A stretch of DNA of 64,000 nt from an uncultured bacterium (GCA_947073645.1 CAMTMK010000003.1:40722-104721); one strand, 5' to 3'; counted from the first letter of the stretch, positions 1-12,164 are shown. The notes: generated by a model not told the origin, from the letters alone. Numbers and translations: made by a program.

Positions 1-1
1 T

Positions 2-682
2 ATTGAGAGCAATGATAATTTGTCAGAATATGATATTGCAGAACAGCTGGAAAAAGAGTTTAAGCGTTATGGCGCAAAAAGTTTGAGTTTCAAGTCGATT
101 GTCGCAAAAGATAAAAATTCAGCTTTGGCTCATTATTCAAAATGCTCAAAAGATGAGGTTTTACAAGACGGAAGTCTTGTTTTGATTGACTGTGGAGCGT
201 ATTACGAACAAGGATTGGCGACTGATATTACGAGAGTTTTTGTAAAAGGTGAGCCGTCTGAGTTGCAGAAAAAAGTTTATACAACCGTTTTGAAAATGTT
301 CTTGAATGCTTACAATTCTTGTTTAAATATTGGTTATAGTGTTGATGCAGTTGCACGCCAGGTTTATTCACAAAACGAAATTGACGGATTTGTTTTCAAT
401 CATGGGCTCGGGCATGGCATTGGTATAAATGTTCATGAATATCCGCCGAATTTGAGTAAAAACGAGTTGGCAAAAGTTGAGATAAAAGACGGAATGTGTT
501 TCACAATTGAGCCCGGACTTTATAATGAAGAACATTTCGGGGTAAGACTTGAGAATTCTTGTTATATGAAAAACGGCAAGATAAATTCTTTCGTTAAAAT
601 GAATTATGAAAATAAATTGATTGATTTTTCGCTTTTGACAGAGCAGGAAAAAGAATGGCTGAAAGAGTTTGAGGTATTATGA
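2..682 (+). CDS. M24-family metallopeptidase (Xaa-Pro aminopeptidase-like), 5' end outside window
   Basis: Frame is open to the window edge; motifs GLGHGIGINVHEYPP and GMCFTIEPGLY typical of M24 peptidases. Confidence 0.85.
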   Translation: MESNDNLSEYDIAEQLEKEFKRYGAKSLSFKSIVAKDKNSALAHYSKCSKDEVLQDGSLVLIDCGAYYEQGLATDITRVFVKGEPSELQKKVYTTVLKMFLNAYNSCLNIGYSVDAVARQVYSQNEIDGFVFNHGLGHGIGINVHEYPPNLSKNELAKVEIKDGMCFTIEPGLYNEEHFGVRLENSCYMKNGKINSFVKMNYENKLIDFSLLTEQEKEWLKEFEVL

Positions 683-1416
683 TTACGAGCATAAATAATG
701 AATTGGTAAAAGAAACCGTAAAATTACAGCAGAAAAAATACCGCGATAAAGAAAATAAATTTTTACTTGAGGGTTTTAAGTCTATCGAAGAAGCTTATAA
801 TGCAGGTGTGAAGATTGAATACGTTTTTACAACTGATGAAAAACGTTATGCATTTTTAGGTGACAAAGTTATTTTAGCAACGGAACCTGTTTTGAAAAAG
901 GTTTCAACAACAGACAGTGCGCCTGATGCAGTCGGAGTCGCGGTTAAAAAAGTTTATTCAATTGACGATTTAAAAGATGCTAAGAAAGTTGTTTTGCTTG
1001 AAAATATCAAAGATTTGGGTAATCTTGGTACAATTTTGCGAACTGCGACGGCTTTTGGAGCTGATGCTGTTGTTCTTTACGGCAGGGAATGTGCAGATTT
1101 GTATAATCCAAAATGTGTGCGTTCATCTGTTGGTAATCTGTGGAAAATTCCTGTTGTTTATATTGAAGATTTTAGCGGATTAAAAGTGTTTGACAAGTTT
1201 GACAGGGTTGCAACGTTGCCGAGAGCAGAGCATTATTTGAAAGATTTCAGAGTGGATGGACCTGTACTTGTAATGTTTGGCTCGGAAGCCGACGGACTTT
1301 CTGATGAGTTAATTAAATTTGCGGCAAAAGAGGTTAAAATTGAGATGGCTTCTACTGTTGAGTCATTGAATTTATCAGTTTCTTGTGCTGTTGTGTTGTA
1401 CAAATTATTTTTATAG
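679..1416 (+). CDS. TrmH/SpoU-family RNA methyltransferase
   Basis: Motifs NLGTILRTATAFGAD, LVMFGSEADGLSDEL, VESLNLSVSCAVVLY. Confidence 0.88.
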   Translation: MITSINNELVKETVKLQQKKYRDKENKFLLEGFKSIEEAYNAGVKIEYVFTTDEKRYAFLGDKVILATEPVLKKVSTTDSAPDAVGVAVKKVYSIDDLKDAKKVVLLENIKDLGNLGTILRTATAFGADAVVLYGRECADLYNPKCVRSSVGNLWKIPVVYIEDFSGLKVFDKFDRVATLPRAEHYLKDFRVDGPVLVMFGSEADGLSDELIKFAAKEVKIEMASTVESLNLSVSCAVVLYKLFL

Positions 1417-1428
1417 TAGAATATTTTT

Positions 1429-2817
1429 ATGGATGAAAAAGAAATTTGGAGTAAAGCAAAAGAGGAGTTAGCTGAAACGGTTCCGACATTTAAGATGTGG
1501 ATTGAACCTTTGGAAGCAGCCTCTTTTGACGGTAATATTTTAAATCTTATTACGGCTCATGCGCTTGCGCCGCAGTTGATTAAGTCACAGCATAATACAA
1601 AAATTCTAGAAGCGCTGAAAAATGTTTGCGGAAAAGATGTCAGCTACACTGTTGTGCATGATGAGGAATTTGCAGAACGTTACCAAAAAGAGAAGAAAAA
1701 AGAGCTTCAAAAACAAAAACGTACTCCTGTTACTGTTGAAACCGAAGAAACAAAGTTGATGGACAATCTTGCGCAGATGCAGTCGTCGGCAAATCTTAAT
1801 TTGAAATATAAGTTTTCGAATTATGTAGTAGGAGAAAACAGCCGTTTTGCACACGCTGCAGCAATGTCAGTTGCGCAAAACCCTGCTAAAAAATATAATC
1901 CGTTATTTATTTACGGCGCGTCAGGATTGGGAAAAACTCACCTGATGCAGGCAATCGGTCACCATGTAATTTTTAACAAACCGAAATTAAAAGTTAAATA
2001 TATTAAAACAGAAGAATATTTTAATGAGTTGATTAAAAATCTTCAAACGGGCGGTAACGATAAAATTAACCGCATGGATAAGTTCCGCCAAAAATACAGA
2101 AATGTAGATGTTTTGCTGATTGATGATATTCAGTTTTTGGAAAGTAAAACTTTTACAATGGAAGAAATTTTCCATACTTTTGACAGTCTGCACAATAACA
2201 ATAAGCAGATTGTAATCACATCCGACAGACTGCCTAAGGATATTCCGACCCTTCCCGACAGGTTGAGAACCCGTTTTGAAATGGGCTTAATGGTTGATAT
2301 TACTCCGCCTGATTTTGAAACCAGAGTCGCGATTTTGAAAAATTTGGCAGACCTTGCAAATATTAAAGCTGATTTTGATGTATTTGAATATATCGCGAAA
2401 AATTATATCAATAATGTCAGAGAGCTTGAAGGTGCATTTAATAAAGTCAGTGCTTATGCTGATATTGAACAGACTGATTTGACACTTGAATTTGCTAAAA
2501 AAGTTTTGAATTGCGAAGCTGTTAAGCAGGAAATTTCGATTGCTCAGGTTGCAAAAGCTGTTGGTGATTATTATGGAGTTTCTATTGCCGATTTCTTAAG
2601 CTCAGCAAGGAATCAGAGAGTTTCTTCGGCTCGTCACGTTGCAGTCTATCTATCACGTGAAATTACACAAAAAAGTTTTGAAGCTATTGCTGAATATTTC
2701 AACAAAAAACATACTACAATGCTTTATTCTTATGAAAAAATCAGAGATGATTTAAAGACGAATAAAAACTTGGAACAGGATATTTCTGTTATCAGAAGAA
2801 CCTTGAGGGAGCAGTAA
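1429..2817 (+). CDS. dnaA: Chromosomal replication initiator protein DnaA
   Basis: Walker A GASGLGKTHL, LLIDDIQFL, C-terminal DnaA-box binding motif SSARHVAVYLSREITQKSFEAIAEYFNKKHTTMLYSYEKI. Confidence 0.97.
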   Translation: MDEKEIWSKAKEELAETVPTFKMWIEPLEAASFDGNILNLITAHALAPQLIKSQHNTKILEALKNVCGKDVSYTVVHDEEFAERYQKEKKKELQKQKRTPVTVETEETKLMDNLAQMQSSANLNLKYKFSNYVVGENSRFAHAAAMSVAQNPAKKYNPLFIYGASGLGKTHLMQAIGHHVIFNKPKLKVKYIKTEEYFNELIKNLQTGGNDKINRMDKFRQKYRNVDVLLIDDIQFLESKTFTMEEIFHTFDSLHNNNKQIVITSDRLPKDIPTLPDRLRTRFEMGLMVDITPPDFETRVAILKNLADLANIKADFDVFEYIAKNYINNVRELEGAFNKVSAYADIEQTDLTLEFAKKVLNCEAVKQEISIAQVAKAVGDYYGVSIADFLSSARNQRVSSARHVAVYLSREITQKSFEAIAEYFNKKHTTMLYSYEKIRDDLKTNKNLEQDISVIRRTLREQ

Positions 2818-3422
2818 TGTACGATTATATAAAAGGGATTTTAGCGGGCAAATCAAATACATCAAAAGGTGTTTTTCTTACAGTTGAAGCAGGCGGGATA
2901 GGATATTTGCTTGAAACAACCGTACGTGATTTCAATTCTGCAAATGGTGATGAGGTTAAGGTTTATACGGTTTTAATTCATCGTGAAGATAAAATGAGTC
3001 TTTGTGGTTTTCTTCACAAAGAAGATAGAGATATATTCAATATTTTGACATCTGTTTCGGGTGTGGGGTCTAAAATGGCTTTAACTCTGCTTGATGAATT
3101 TGAGGCTTCGGAACTTATCGGATTTGTAATCGAAGGGAATTATAAAGAGATTACGCGTGCCAAAGGTGTCGGGCCTAAATTAGCGCAGAAGATAATTCTC
3201 GAACTTAAAGATAAGTTAATGAATTATCAAACAAAAGAGCCGATAAAAATTACATCATCGGTTAAGGTTGATGACAGTGCCGTTGAAGATGCTCAAATGG
3301 TGCTTGTGTCATTGGGTTATGAGCGTAAAGAAATTCAAGATGCTATATCAAAAGCAGTTGCCTATAACCGAACAACTGCTGAAGAAATCTTAAAAGAAGC
3401 TTTGAAAATATTATCTTTATAA
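2817..3422 (+). CDS. ruvA: Holliday junction branch migration protein RuvA
   Basis: Domain order and motifs YLLETT, LCGFLHKEDRDIFNILTSVSGVGSKMAL, GVGPKLAQKIILELKDKL. Confidence 0.95.
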   Translation: MYDYIKGILAGKSNTSKGVFLTVEAGGIGYLLETTVRDFNSANGDEVKVYTVLIHREDKMSLCGFLHKEDRDIFNILTSVSGVGSKMALTLLDEFEASELIGFVIEGNYKEITRAKGVGPKLAQKIILELKDKLMNYQTKEPIKITSSVKVDDSAVEDAQMVLVSLGYERKEIQDAISKAVAYNRTTAEEILKEALKILSL

Positions 3423-4343
3423 TAATAACATTGCAATTAATCCTGCAAGAACCATTGCCGGTCCAAATGGCATATATGTTCTGTTTTCAGGATTTTCTTT
3501 CAATCCTTTAAGGATAAATATACAACACATAACGCCAAGGATTGCCAACAATATTGCACCGACTATGTATGCAGTACCATTAAGTTTTAATAGGCAAAAT
3601 GCAATTGCATAGGCAATAAATGCTAAAAATGAAACTAAAGTTTTCCAATCCTTATTGGTAATAAGTCCTTTTATAAATATCGGCAAAAATACAATTACTT
3701 GAATAATTACGCTCAATGCAAGGACAATAAGCAGTATTTTCCACCCAAAAAGTGCGCCCAAACCGATTGCAATAAAAGTATCACCTTCGCCGAAAGCTCT
3801 TGTTCCTGCAAATAAATATCCTGAACGTGCGCAAACTTCCATAATTACCGCACCTAAAACAGCACCGATAATTGATGAGATAATAAGTTCAAAGGTATGA
3901 TTTATAACCGATAGATATATTGTATTTAAAAATCCAAGTCCGATAAATGTATATGTATGAGCATCAAAAACAACTTTTTCTCTAATGTCAGTTCCTGCCA
4001 TTGCAACCATAACAGATGCGATTGCCCACATAAACAAAGTTTCAATGCTTAATCCGAATTTTATAAAAATTAAGGTGAAAATAATACCTGTTACAAGTTC
4101 GATAATCGGATATTGAATGCTGATTTTTTCTTTGCAGAATGCACATTTCCCGCCAAGTAAAATATATGATAACACTGGAATATTATGCCACCATTTTAAC
4201 GGGTTTTGGCATTTTGGGCATTTGGAAGCGGGGAATACTATTGACTCATTGCTCAATGCTCTTAAAATTACTACGTTTAAAAAACTGCCTATGCAAAGAC
4301 CGGTTATGAATACAAATGCCAATATAGCGATTAATAATGCCAT
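3417..4343 (-). CDS. pilD: Prepilin peptidase (A24 family, type IV leader peptidase)
   Basis: GSFLNVVILR, two CxxC pairs (CPKC/CAFC), GTDIREKVVFDAHT and GEGDTFIAIGLGALFG. Confidence 0.92.
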   Translation of the reverse strand: MALLIAILAFVFITGLCIGSFLNVVILRALSNESIVFPASKCPKCQNPLKWWHNIPVLSYILLGGKCAFCKEKISIQYPIIELVTGIIFTLIFIKFGLSIETLFMWAIASVMVAMAGTDIREKVVFDAHTYTFIGLGFLNTIYLSVINHTFELIISSIIGAVLGAVIMEVCARSGYLFAGTRAFGEGDTFIAIGLGALFGWKILLIVLALSVIIQVIVFLPIFIKGLITNKDWKTLVSFLAFIAYAIAFCLLKLNGTAYIVGAILLAILGVMCCIFILKGLKENPENRTYMPFGPAMVLAGLIAMLLL

Positions 4344-4344
4344 T

Positions 4345-5112
4345 TTAGATGTCCTCTTTTGATTCGATTATTTCGTACATTTTGTTTAAAGCTTTTTTTA
4401 ATCTTCTTGAAACCTGCATTTGAGAAATATGAATAATCTCTGAAATTTCACGCTGGTTTAAGTCATGATAATAGCTTAGTTCAATAATTTCTTTTAATTC
4501 AGGCGGAAGTTTTTCAATAGCCTGTTCAAGCATAATTTTATTTTCATTAGAAGTAATAATTTCCTGATAATCGCCTGAAGGTATTTTATCAATCAGTGTC
4601 AAATCGTCATCATCAACTGATGAAATAGCTTGGTCAAGTGATAAAGTTGTTTTGCAAAGTTCAATTTCCATAACTTCATGAATCTTTTCCTCGTCTATGC
4701 CTACAACTTCAGCAATCTGTTCTTCTGTCGGTTCGTCAAAGCCTTTTTCTTTTAATTGTTTAACAGCAGAACTGATTTTGAAAACGAGTTCTTGAAGTTC
4801 TCTTGGGGCTTTAATCATTGATGCTTTATCCCGCAGGTAATGTTTAATTTCTCCCCTGATAAAATAAGATGCATAAGTTTTAAATTTAGTATTTTTATCA
4901 GTGTTGAAAAATTCTATAGCTTTAATAAGTCCTATAGAGCCGACTTGAATTAAATCCTCATTAGAAATTCCTGATTGTACAGCAATATTGCAGGCAATTT
5001 TTTTAACTAATTGCATTGCATTTTCAACAATATGCAAATGAAGCATTCGTTTTTTCTTCTCGTCATTACAGTTTTTATATGCGAGAAGCTGTGTATCCAA
5101 CTCGTATAACAT
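4345..5112 (-). CDS. RNA polymerase sigma factor, sigma-70 family, group 3 (SigB/SigF-like)
   Basis: Region 2 (EDLIQVGSIGLIKAIEFF..KFKTYASYFIRGEIKHYLRDK) and region 4 (ELSYYHDLNQREISEIIHISQMQVSRRLKKAL); start moved to ATG at 5112, which has AGGAG upstream. Confidence 0.9.
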   Translation of the reverse strand: MLYELDTQLLAYKNCNDEKKKRMLHLHIVENAMQLVKKIACNIAVQSGISNEDLIQVGSIGLIKAIEFFNTDKNTKFKTYASYFIRGEIKHYLRDKASMIKAPRELQELVFKISSAVKQLKEKGFDEPTEEQIAEVVGIDEEKIHEVMEIELCKTTLSLDQAISSVDDDDLTLIDKIPSGDYQEIITSNENKIMLEQAIEKLPPELKEIIELSYYHDLNQREISEIIHISQMQVSRRLKKALNKMYEIIESKEDI

Positions 5113-5217
5113 CTTATCTCCTGTAAACATTATAGCATAACTTTTAAAATTTTGAAATAATTTATGGCATGAAAAATTTTTTGTGGTAAAGTTTAATAAT
5201 AATGGAGTAGAGGAAAA

Positions 5218-5499
5218 ATGATTACAATAAAAGATGTTGAACACGTTGCAAAACTTGCAAGATTAGAATTGACAGAAGAAGAAAAAGAACTTTATACAAA
5301 ACAATTGGGTGATGTTTTAAAATATGTTGACCAGATGAACGAAGTTGATACAGCTAACGTTAAGCCTATGACTCAGGTTATAGATTTTTATAACGTTATG
5401 AGAGAAGACAAAGTAGTTCAAGAAATCAGCAAGGAAGCTTTAATGTCTAATGCACCCGAAGAGGAAAACGGGTTCTTTAAGGTTCCGAAAATTGGATAA
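5218..5499 (+). CDS. gatC: Asp/Glu-tRNA(Asn/Gln) amidotransferase subunit C
   Basis: MITIKDVEHVAKLARLELTEEE ... PMTQV ... FFKVPKIG. Confidence 0.95.
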   Translation: MITIKDVEHVAKLARLELTEEEKELYTKQLGDVLKYVDQMNEVDTANVKPMTQVIDFYNVMREDKVVQEISKEALMSNAPEEENGFFKVPKIG

Positions 5500-5589
5500 G
5501 TGCGATAACGATTGGGGTATGTGAAGCTACTGCGAGGGATAAGCTAAAATTTGTCGGGAAAGTTTATAGGTTTTACCCGAGTGCATTAA

Positions 5590-7228
<1,639 letters not shown>

Positions 7229-7230
<2 letters not shown>

Positions 7231-7253
7231 AGAGCTCTATTTGAGCTCTTTTA
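7229..7253. terminator. Bidirectional hairpin between convergent genes
   Basis: aaagagctctatttgagctctttt: perfect inverted repeat flanked by A/T runs. Confidence 0.8.
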
Positions 7254-7743
7254 TTATTTGAAAAACTTTTTCTTTGAGAGTTTCATAATCAGAATTGTTA
7301 TCTATTACATAATCCCAATCAGTTATGTGATCAAGTCCCACTTCCGTAATATCAGTCTCACCTATAAGTTCTCCGCGTGATGCGCGGGTTTCTCTATCAG
7401 CTTCTACTCGAATTGAGATTGCTCCTGCGTTTTTGAAAACTTCGTATTCATGCGGAACTCGAACATCAGTTACCATAATGTTTCCGTCTTGTTCAATGAT
7501 TTTATTAAGCCAGTAATCTGGGCTTTGTGAACGTCCCCAGTTTCCTAAATCTATTAAATCCTGACGGTAAAGAGGTTTGTTTTTTTCAATTTCCTCGTAA
7601 GTAAGTCCTTTTTCTGCACCATAAGTAAGTTTAATAATGTCACCCATTGCGCATCTTCTAAATTCAGGCATTTCTGCAAGCATAATTTTTGCCACTGTGT
7701 CTTTGCCTGAGTATTGTTTTCCTGAAAAAATTATAATTGTCAT
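7237..7743 (-). CDS. P-loop nucleotide/phosphomevalonate kinase-like protein
   Basis: N-terminal FSGKQYSGKDTVAK P-loop, D-R-RETRASRGE kinase-like region. Confidence 0.6.
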   Translation of the reverse strand: MTIIIFSGKQYSGKDTVAKIMLAEMPEFRRCAMGDIIKLTYGAEKGLTYEEIEKNKPLYRQDLIDLGNWGRSQSPDYWLNKIIEQDGNIMVTDVRVPHEYEVFKNAGAISIRVEADRETRASRGELIGETDITEVGLDHITDWDYVIDNNSDYETLKEKVFQIIKELK

Positions 7744-7843
7744 GGTGTTCTCCTTGTATGTTACATTTTTAACATAAAATTTGCAATTTTGCTATGTTCG
7801 TCGTAGCATGGATAAGCACGTACACTTTAGATTGGAATATGTT

Positions 7844-8716
7844 ATGGCTTTAAATTTTCAAGAACTTGTTTTTAATTTACAAAAATTTTGGTCGGATTAC
7901 GGCTGTATTATTCAACAGCCTTACGACATTGAAAAAGGTGCATCTACAATGAACCCTGCAACATTCTTGCGTTCATTGGGACCTGAACCTTGGAATACTG
8001 CAATGATTGAACCTTGCAGACGTCCGACAGATGCTAGATATGGGGAAAACCCTAACAGATTAGGTCATTATTATCAGTTTCAAGTTATATTGAAACCGTC
8101 TCCAGATAATGCTCAAGAACTTTATTTAAAAAGTTTGGAAGCTATGGGGATTGACCTTAAAGAACATGATGTAAGATTTGTTGAAGACAACTGGGAATCT
8201 CCAACCCTTGGAGCTGCCGGTGTAGGCTGGGAAGTTTGGTTAGACGGTATGGAAATTACTCAATTTACATACTTCCAGCAAGTTGGCGGTGTTGAAGTTA
8301 AACCCGTTGCTTTGGAATTGACATACGGTCTGGAACGTATTGCTATGTATCTTCAAAACAAAGAATCTGTATATGATATTATGTGGAATGATACTTTGAA
8401 ATACGGCGAAATTTTCTTACAAAATGAAATTGAAATGTCAAAATACAACTTTGAAGTAAGTGATGCAAAAGCATTGTTTACTATGTTTGATTTGTATCAA
8501 AAAGAAGTTGATAATTGTATTAATGCAAAACTTGTTTTGCCTGCTTATGATTACGTTTTGAAATGTTCTCACACATTTAACCTTTTGGATGCAAGAGGGG
8601 TAATCAGTAAGGATGAAAGAATCAATTTTATTAATAGAGTAAGAACAATGGCTTCTGCCGTTGCAAGATTGTATGTAGCTCAAAGAGAAGAACTCGGATT
8701 CCCTCTTTGTAAATAA
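7844..8716 (+). CDS. glyQ: Glycyl-tRNA synthetase alpha subunit
   Basis: [47 protein letters not shown]; start set at ATG 7844. Confidence 0.97.
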   Translation: MALNFQELVFNLQKFWSDYGCIIQQPYDIEKGASTMNPATFLRSLGPEPWNTAMIEPCRRPTDARYGENPNRLGHYYQFQVILKPSPDNAQELYLKSLEAMGIDLKEHDVRFVEDNWESPTLGAAGVGWEVWLDGMEITQFTYFQQVGGVEVKPVALELTYGLERIAMYLQNKESVYDIMWNDTLKYGEIFLQNEIEMSKYNFEVSDAKALFTMFDLYQKEVDNCINAKLVLPAYDYVLKCSHTFNLLDARGVISKDERINFINRVRTMASAVARLYVAQREELGFPLCK

Positions 8717-8731
8717 TTATAAGGAAAACAG

Positions 8732-10324
8732 ATGGCTGAAAAATTTCACCGTGCGACATTTACTCGCAACTTTTTGAAAACTGTTACTCGTATTAAAAAC
8801 CCTGATGAGATGCTTGCGGAAGCAAAAGCAGAGGGTTTAGAGAAGACTCTCGGAGTATGGGATTTAATTATCCTTGGTGTCGGAGCTATTATTGGTTCGG
8901 GTATTTTTGCGGTTGTAGGTATCGCAGCTGCCGGAAGTGCTGACGGCTCTTCTTTGGGTGCAGGCCCGGGGCTTATGGTTTCAATGGTAATTGCAGCAAT
9001 TGCGTGTATTTTTTCAGCACTTTGTTATTCTGAATTTGCAACTATGATTCCTGTTGCAGGTGGTGCTTATACATATACTTTTGCAACATTGGGTGAATTT
9101 GCGGCATGGATGGTAGGCTGGGTTTTGATGTTAGAATATGCAATCGGATTTATTGCCGTTGCGTGTGCTTGGTCAAACCATTTTGTACAGTTTTTGGCAG
9201 GGTTTGAAAAAGTTCTTCCGGCATGGCTTGCTCATCCGCCGGCATGGCTTGTTAATGACGTATTTTCAGCAGGTAAAATTGTTTCGGAAAATCCTGATAC
9301 ATTCATTCCAACATTGTTTGGTATCCCAATTTGTATAAATCTTCCTGCAATATTGGTTGTACTTTTAATTACTGCAATTTTAGTAAAAGGTACTAAAGAT
9401 TCTACAAAAATGGCAGGTTTAATGGTTGTTGTAAAACTTGGGGTTATTGCATTATTTGTGCTTGCCGGTGCATTTTATGTAAGACCTGAAAATTGGACAC
9501 CATTTGCGCCAAACGGATTTGAAGGTATTTTTGCAGGTGCGTTTTTAATCTTCTTTGCATATATAGGATTTGATGCTTTGGCTACAGCGGCTGAAGAATG
9601 TAAAAATCCTCAAAAAGATTTGCCGATTGGTATTATCGGTTCACTTTTAATTACAACTGTTGTATATGTGCTTGTTGCGCTTGTTTTAACAGGCTTGCAG
9701 GATACAAGTTCAGCTGTTCCTTTAGGATTTTTGAAAGCTCCGATGGCATATTGTATGTCTTTGCATAATATGAATTGGGCAGCAGGTTTGATTTCTGTCG
9801 GTTCATTAGCAGGTTTAACTTCTGTACTTTTGGTATTGGAAATGGCTGCTACAAGAATTTTGTATGCAATGAGCAGAGACCATTTTATTTCCCAAAGATT
9901 TCAAAAATTACATCCTAAATTCAAAACTCCTGCACTTTTGACTTGGACTGTAGGCTTGTTGGCGGTTTTAGGTATTTTGACATTAAATCTGGATGTGGCT
10001 GCAGAACTTTGTAATTACGGCACATTTACATCGTTTATTATTGTTTGTGTTGCAGTGTTAATCTTGAGAAAAACAGACCCTGAAAGACCAAGACCTTTTA
10101 AAGTACCGTTTTCGCCTGTTACACCGGCTTTGGGTATAATTTGTTGCGGCGGATTGATGATTTATAAATCCATGCAGCCTTCGGGTTCAGCTTTGCTTTT
10201 CCCTGTATGGCTTGGTTTTGGTGCAATAATATATCTTTTGTACGGTTTTGTTAAGAATAGACTTAATGAAAACAGAATTCACAATGAAATAGTAGAACGT
10301 AGAAAACAAGAAATGAAAAAATAA
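8732..10324 (+). CDS. APC-superfamily amino acid permease (CAT-like)
   Basis: LGVGAIIGSGIFAVVG, multiple TM segments, FFAYIGFDALATAAEE. Confidence 0.9.
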   Translation: MAEKFHRATFTRNFLKTVTRIKNPDEMLAEAKAEGLEKTLGVWDLIILGVGAIIGSGIFAVVGIAAAGSADGSSLGAGPGLMVSMVIAAIACIFSALCYSEFATMIPVAGGAYTYTFATLGEFAAWMVGWVLMLEYAIGFIAVACAWSNHFVQFLAGFEKVLPAWLAHPPAWLVNDVFSAGKIVSENPDTFIPTLFGIPICINLPAILVVLLITAILVKGTKDSTKMAGLMVVVKLGVIALFVLAGAFYVRPENWTPFAPNGFEGIFAGAFLIFFAYIGFDALATAAEECKNPQKDLPIGIIGSLLITTVVYVLVALVLTGLQDTSSAVPLGFLKAPMAYCMSLHNMNWAAGLISVGSLAGLTSVLLVLEMAATRILYAMSRDHFISQRFQKLHPKFKTPALLTWTVGLLAVLGILTLNLDVAAELCNYGTFTSFIIVCVAVLILRKTDPERPRPFKVPFSPVTPALGIICCGGLMIYKSMQPSGSALLFPVWLGFGAIIYLLYGFVKNRLNENRIHNEIVERRKQEMKK

Positions 10325-11868
10325 TGAGAAATATATTAGCAAATGCTTTTAAAATAAAAAGCCCCGATGAATTAATAGCTGTGAGCAAAAAATCAGAGTT
10401 GAAAAAGACTTTGAATGTGTTTGACTTGATTGTTCTGGGTATTGGTGCGGTTGTTGGTACCGGAATTTTTACAATTATTGGTACTGCAATCCAAGGCGGT
10501 CCTGAGAGTGCAGGAGCTGGACCTGCTATCATAATTTCTATGGTTATGGCAGCAGTTGCTTGTGTTTTTTCGGCGCTTTGTTACAGTGAAATTGCTTCTA
10601 TGATACCTGTTGCTGGTAGTGCTTACACATATACTTATGCAACAATGGGCGAATTTATGGCTTGGATGGTGGGCTGGATTTTGATGCTTGAATATGCAAT
10701 CGGAAATATTACGGTTGCGTGCGCATGGACTGGTTATTTTGTTCAATTTTTAAAAGGTTTTAAACATATTTTGCCAGACTTTGTTGTGAATTGTCCGATG
10801 TGGCTTAGAAACGATTATCGTTTTATGCTTTCATATTGTGACAAATTTGGACTAGACCCTCATAGTCAAATGCCGTTTATTTTTGATAAGATTCCGTTTG
10901 CGGTTAACTTGCCAGCAATGATTATCGTTTTATTGCTTACAGTATTGCTTGTAAAAGGTGTTAAAGAGTCTACCCGATTTGCAAGTGTAATGGTTGGAGT
11001 AAACATGTTTATGATTATTTCGTTCATTATTGTTGGCGCGTTTTATGTTAAGCCTGAAAACTGGACGCCTTTTGCTCCAAGCGGGTTTGAAGGTGTATTT
11101 ATGGGTGCATTTTTAATCTTCTTTGCATATATCGGATTTGATGCAATTTCAACAACTGCTGAAGAAACTGAAAATCCGCAGAGAGATTTGCCGATTGCTA
11201 TTTTAGGAACTCTTGTTATTTGTACTATACTTTATGTTTGCGTAGCTTTGGTACTTACCGGAACTGTACCTCTGGGGCAAATTGATATTCAGGCTCCTAT
11301 TGCGCATGCTATGCGTGCTATCGGAATAGATTGGTTTGCAGGGCTGATTTCAATCGGTGCGTTATGTGCTTTGACATCTGTTTTGTTAATTTATCAACTT
11401 GGTACAACAAGAATTTTGTATGCAATGAGCAGAGATAGATTTTTGCCAAAATCTTTGAGATTAATTCACAGAAAACACAGAACTCCGCATGTTTTAACAT
11501 GGATTTCAGGAATTGTTGTTGTTGTATGTGCATTGTTCATGGATTTGAATATATCTGCAGAACTTTGTAATTTCGGAACATTTACGTCGTTTATTATAAT
11601 CTGTATAGCAGTATTAATTTTAAGAAAAACTGAACCTGAAAGACACAGACCTTTCAAAGTTCCTTTCTGTCCTATCTTCCCGTTTTTGGGTATACTGACT
11701 TGTGGAGGATTAATGCTTTATTCTATGAAATTTTTAACAACGTCAGCATTATATTTTCCGCTATGGTTATTAATTGGTTTTGCAATTTATGCAGGCTACG
11801 GATATAAACAAAAAAGACTTGAGGAAAAACCAAAAGTCATAAAACAGAAAGATAAAATTTCAGTATAG
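10324..11868 (+). CDS. APC-superfamily amino acid permease (tandem paralogue)
   Basis: Close protein similarity to the preceding gene (ENWTPFAPSGFEGVFMGAFLIFFAYIGFDAISTTAEE). Confidence 0.9.
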   Translation: MRNILANAFKIKSPDELIAVSKKSELKKTLNVFDLIVLGIGAVVGTGIFTIIGTAIQGGPESAGAGPAIIISMVMAAVACVFSALCYSEIASMIPVAGSAYTYTYATMGEFMAWMVGWILMLEYAIGNITVACAWTGYFVQFLKGFKHILPDFVVNCPMWLRNDYRFMLSYCDKFGLDPHSQMPFIFDKIPFAVNLPAMIIVLLLTVLLVKGVKESTRFASVMVGVNMFMIISFIIVGAFYVKPENWTPFAPSGFEGVFMGAFLIFFAYIGFDAISTTAEETENPQRDLPIAILGTLVICTILYVCVALVLTGTVPLGQIDIQAPIAHAMRAIGIDWFAGLISIGALCALTSVLLIYQLGTTRILYAMSRDRFLPKSLRLIHRKHRTPHVLTWISGIVVVVCALFMDLNISAELCNFGTFTSFIIICIAVLILRKTEPERHRPFKVPFCPIFPFLGILTCGGLMLYSMKFLTTSALYFPLWLLIGFAIYAGYGYKQKRLEEKPKVIKQKDKISV

Positions 11869-11869
11869 T

Positions 11870-11894
11870 AAAAGCTCCCAGATGGGAGCTTTTT
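11870..11894. terminator. GCTCCC-type hairpin terminator
   Basis: aaaagctccc aga t gggagctttt. Confidence 0.8.
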
Positions 11895-11898
11895 AAAT

Positions 11899-12102
11899 CT
11901 AGTTATTACTTAGAACAAGTCTGAATGTTGCAAGATTTTTAATCGACAACATTGTATGTTTGTTGTGCTGATTATCTGCAATATTAAAAATTCTAATTAT
12001 ACGTTGAATTTCTTCTAAATCTTTGCGTGAGTTAATTTTATAAACATTTTCGATTGGGTCTGAAACCACAGACATTAATGTGTTCAATTCCTGTTCTTTC
12101 AT
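11899..12102 (-). CDS. Small hypothetical protein (67 aa)
   Basis: ORF starting at ATG 12102 and preceded by promoter-like motif at 12131-12164; no family recognised. Confidence 0.6.
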   Translation of the reverse strand: MKEQELNTLMSVVSDPIENVYKINSRKDLEEIQRIIRIFNIADNQHNKHTMLSIKNLATFRLVLSNN

Positions 12103-12130
12103 AGATATTTCTAATCCTCTTTCCTGTATA

Positions 12131-12164
12131 TTTATATAAAGGATTTTTTGCTTCAGGAATTGCC
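12131..12164 (-). promoter_or_regulatory. Bipartite promoter-like motif (GGCAATTC-N15-CTTTATATAAA)
   Basis: Same spacing as five other sites in the window; ~28 nt upstream of ATG 12102. Confidence 0.65.

Noticed and set aside
1417-1428. Possible oriC at dnaA
   Set aside because: Only 12 bp separate the upstream gene and dnaA, no DnaA-box cluster seen, and dnaN is not adjacent.
10393-10746. 117-aa antisense ORF in the second permease
   Set aside because: Composition (NRNISDCIFKHQNPAHHPSHK...) is typical of shadow ORFs over a TM protein.
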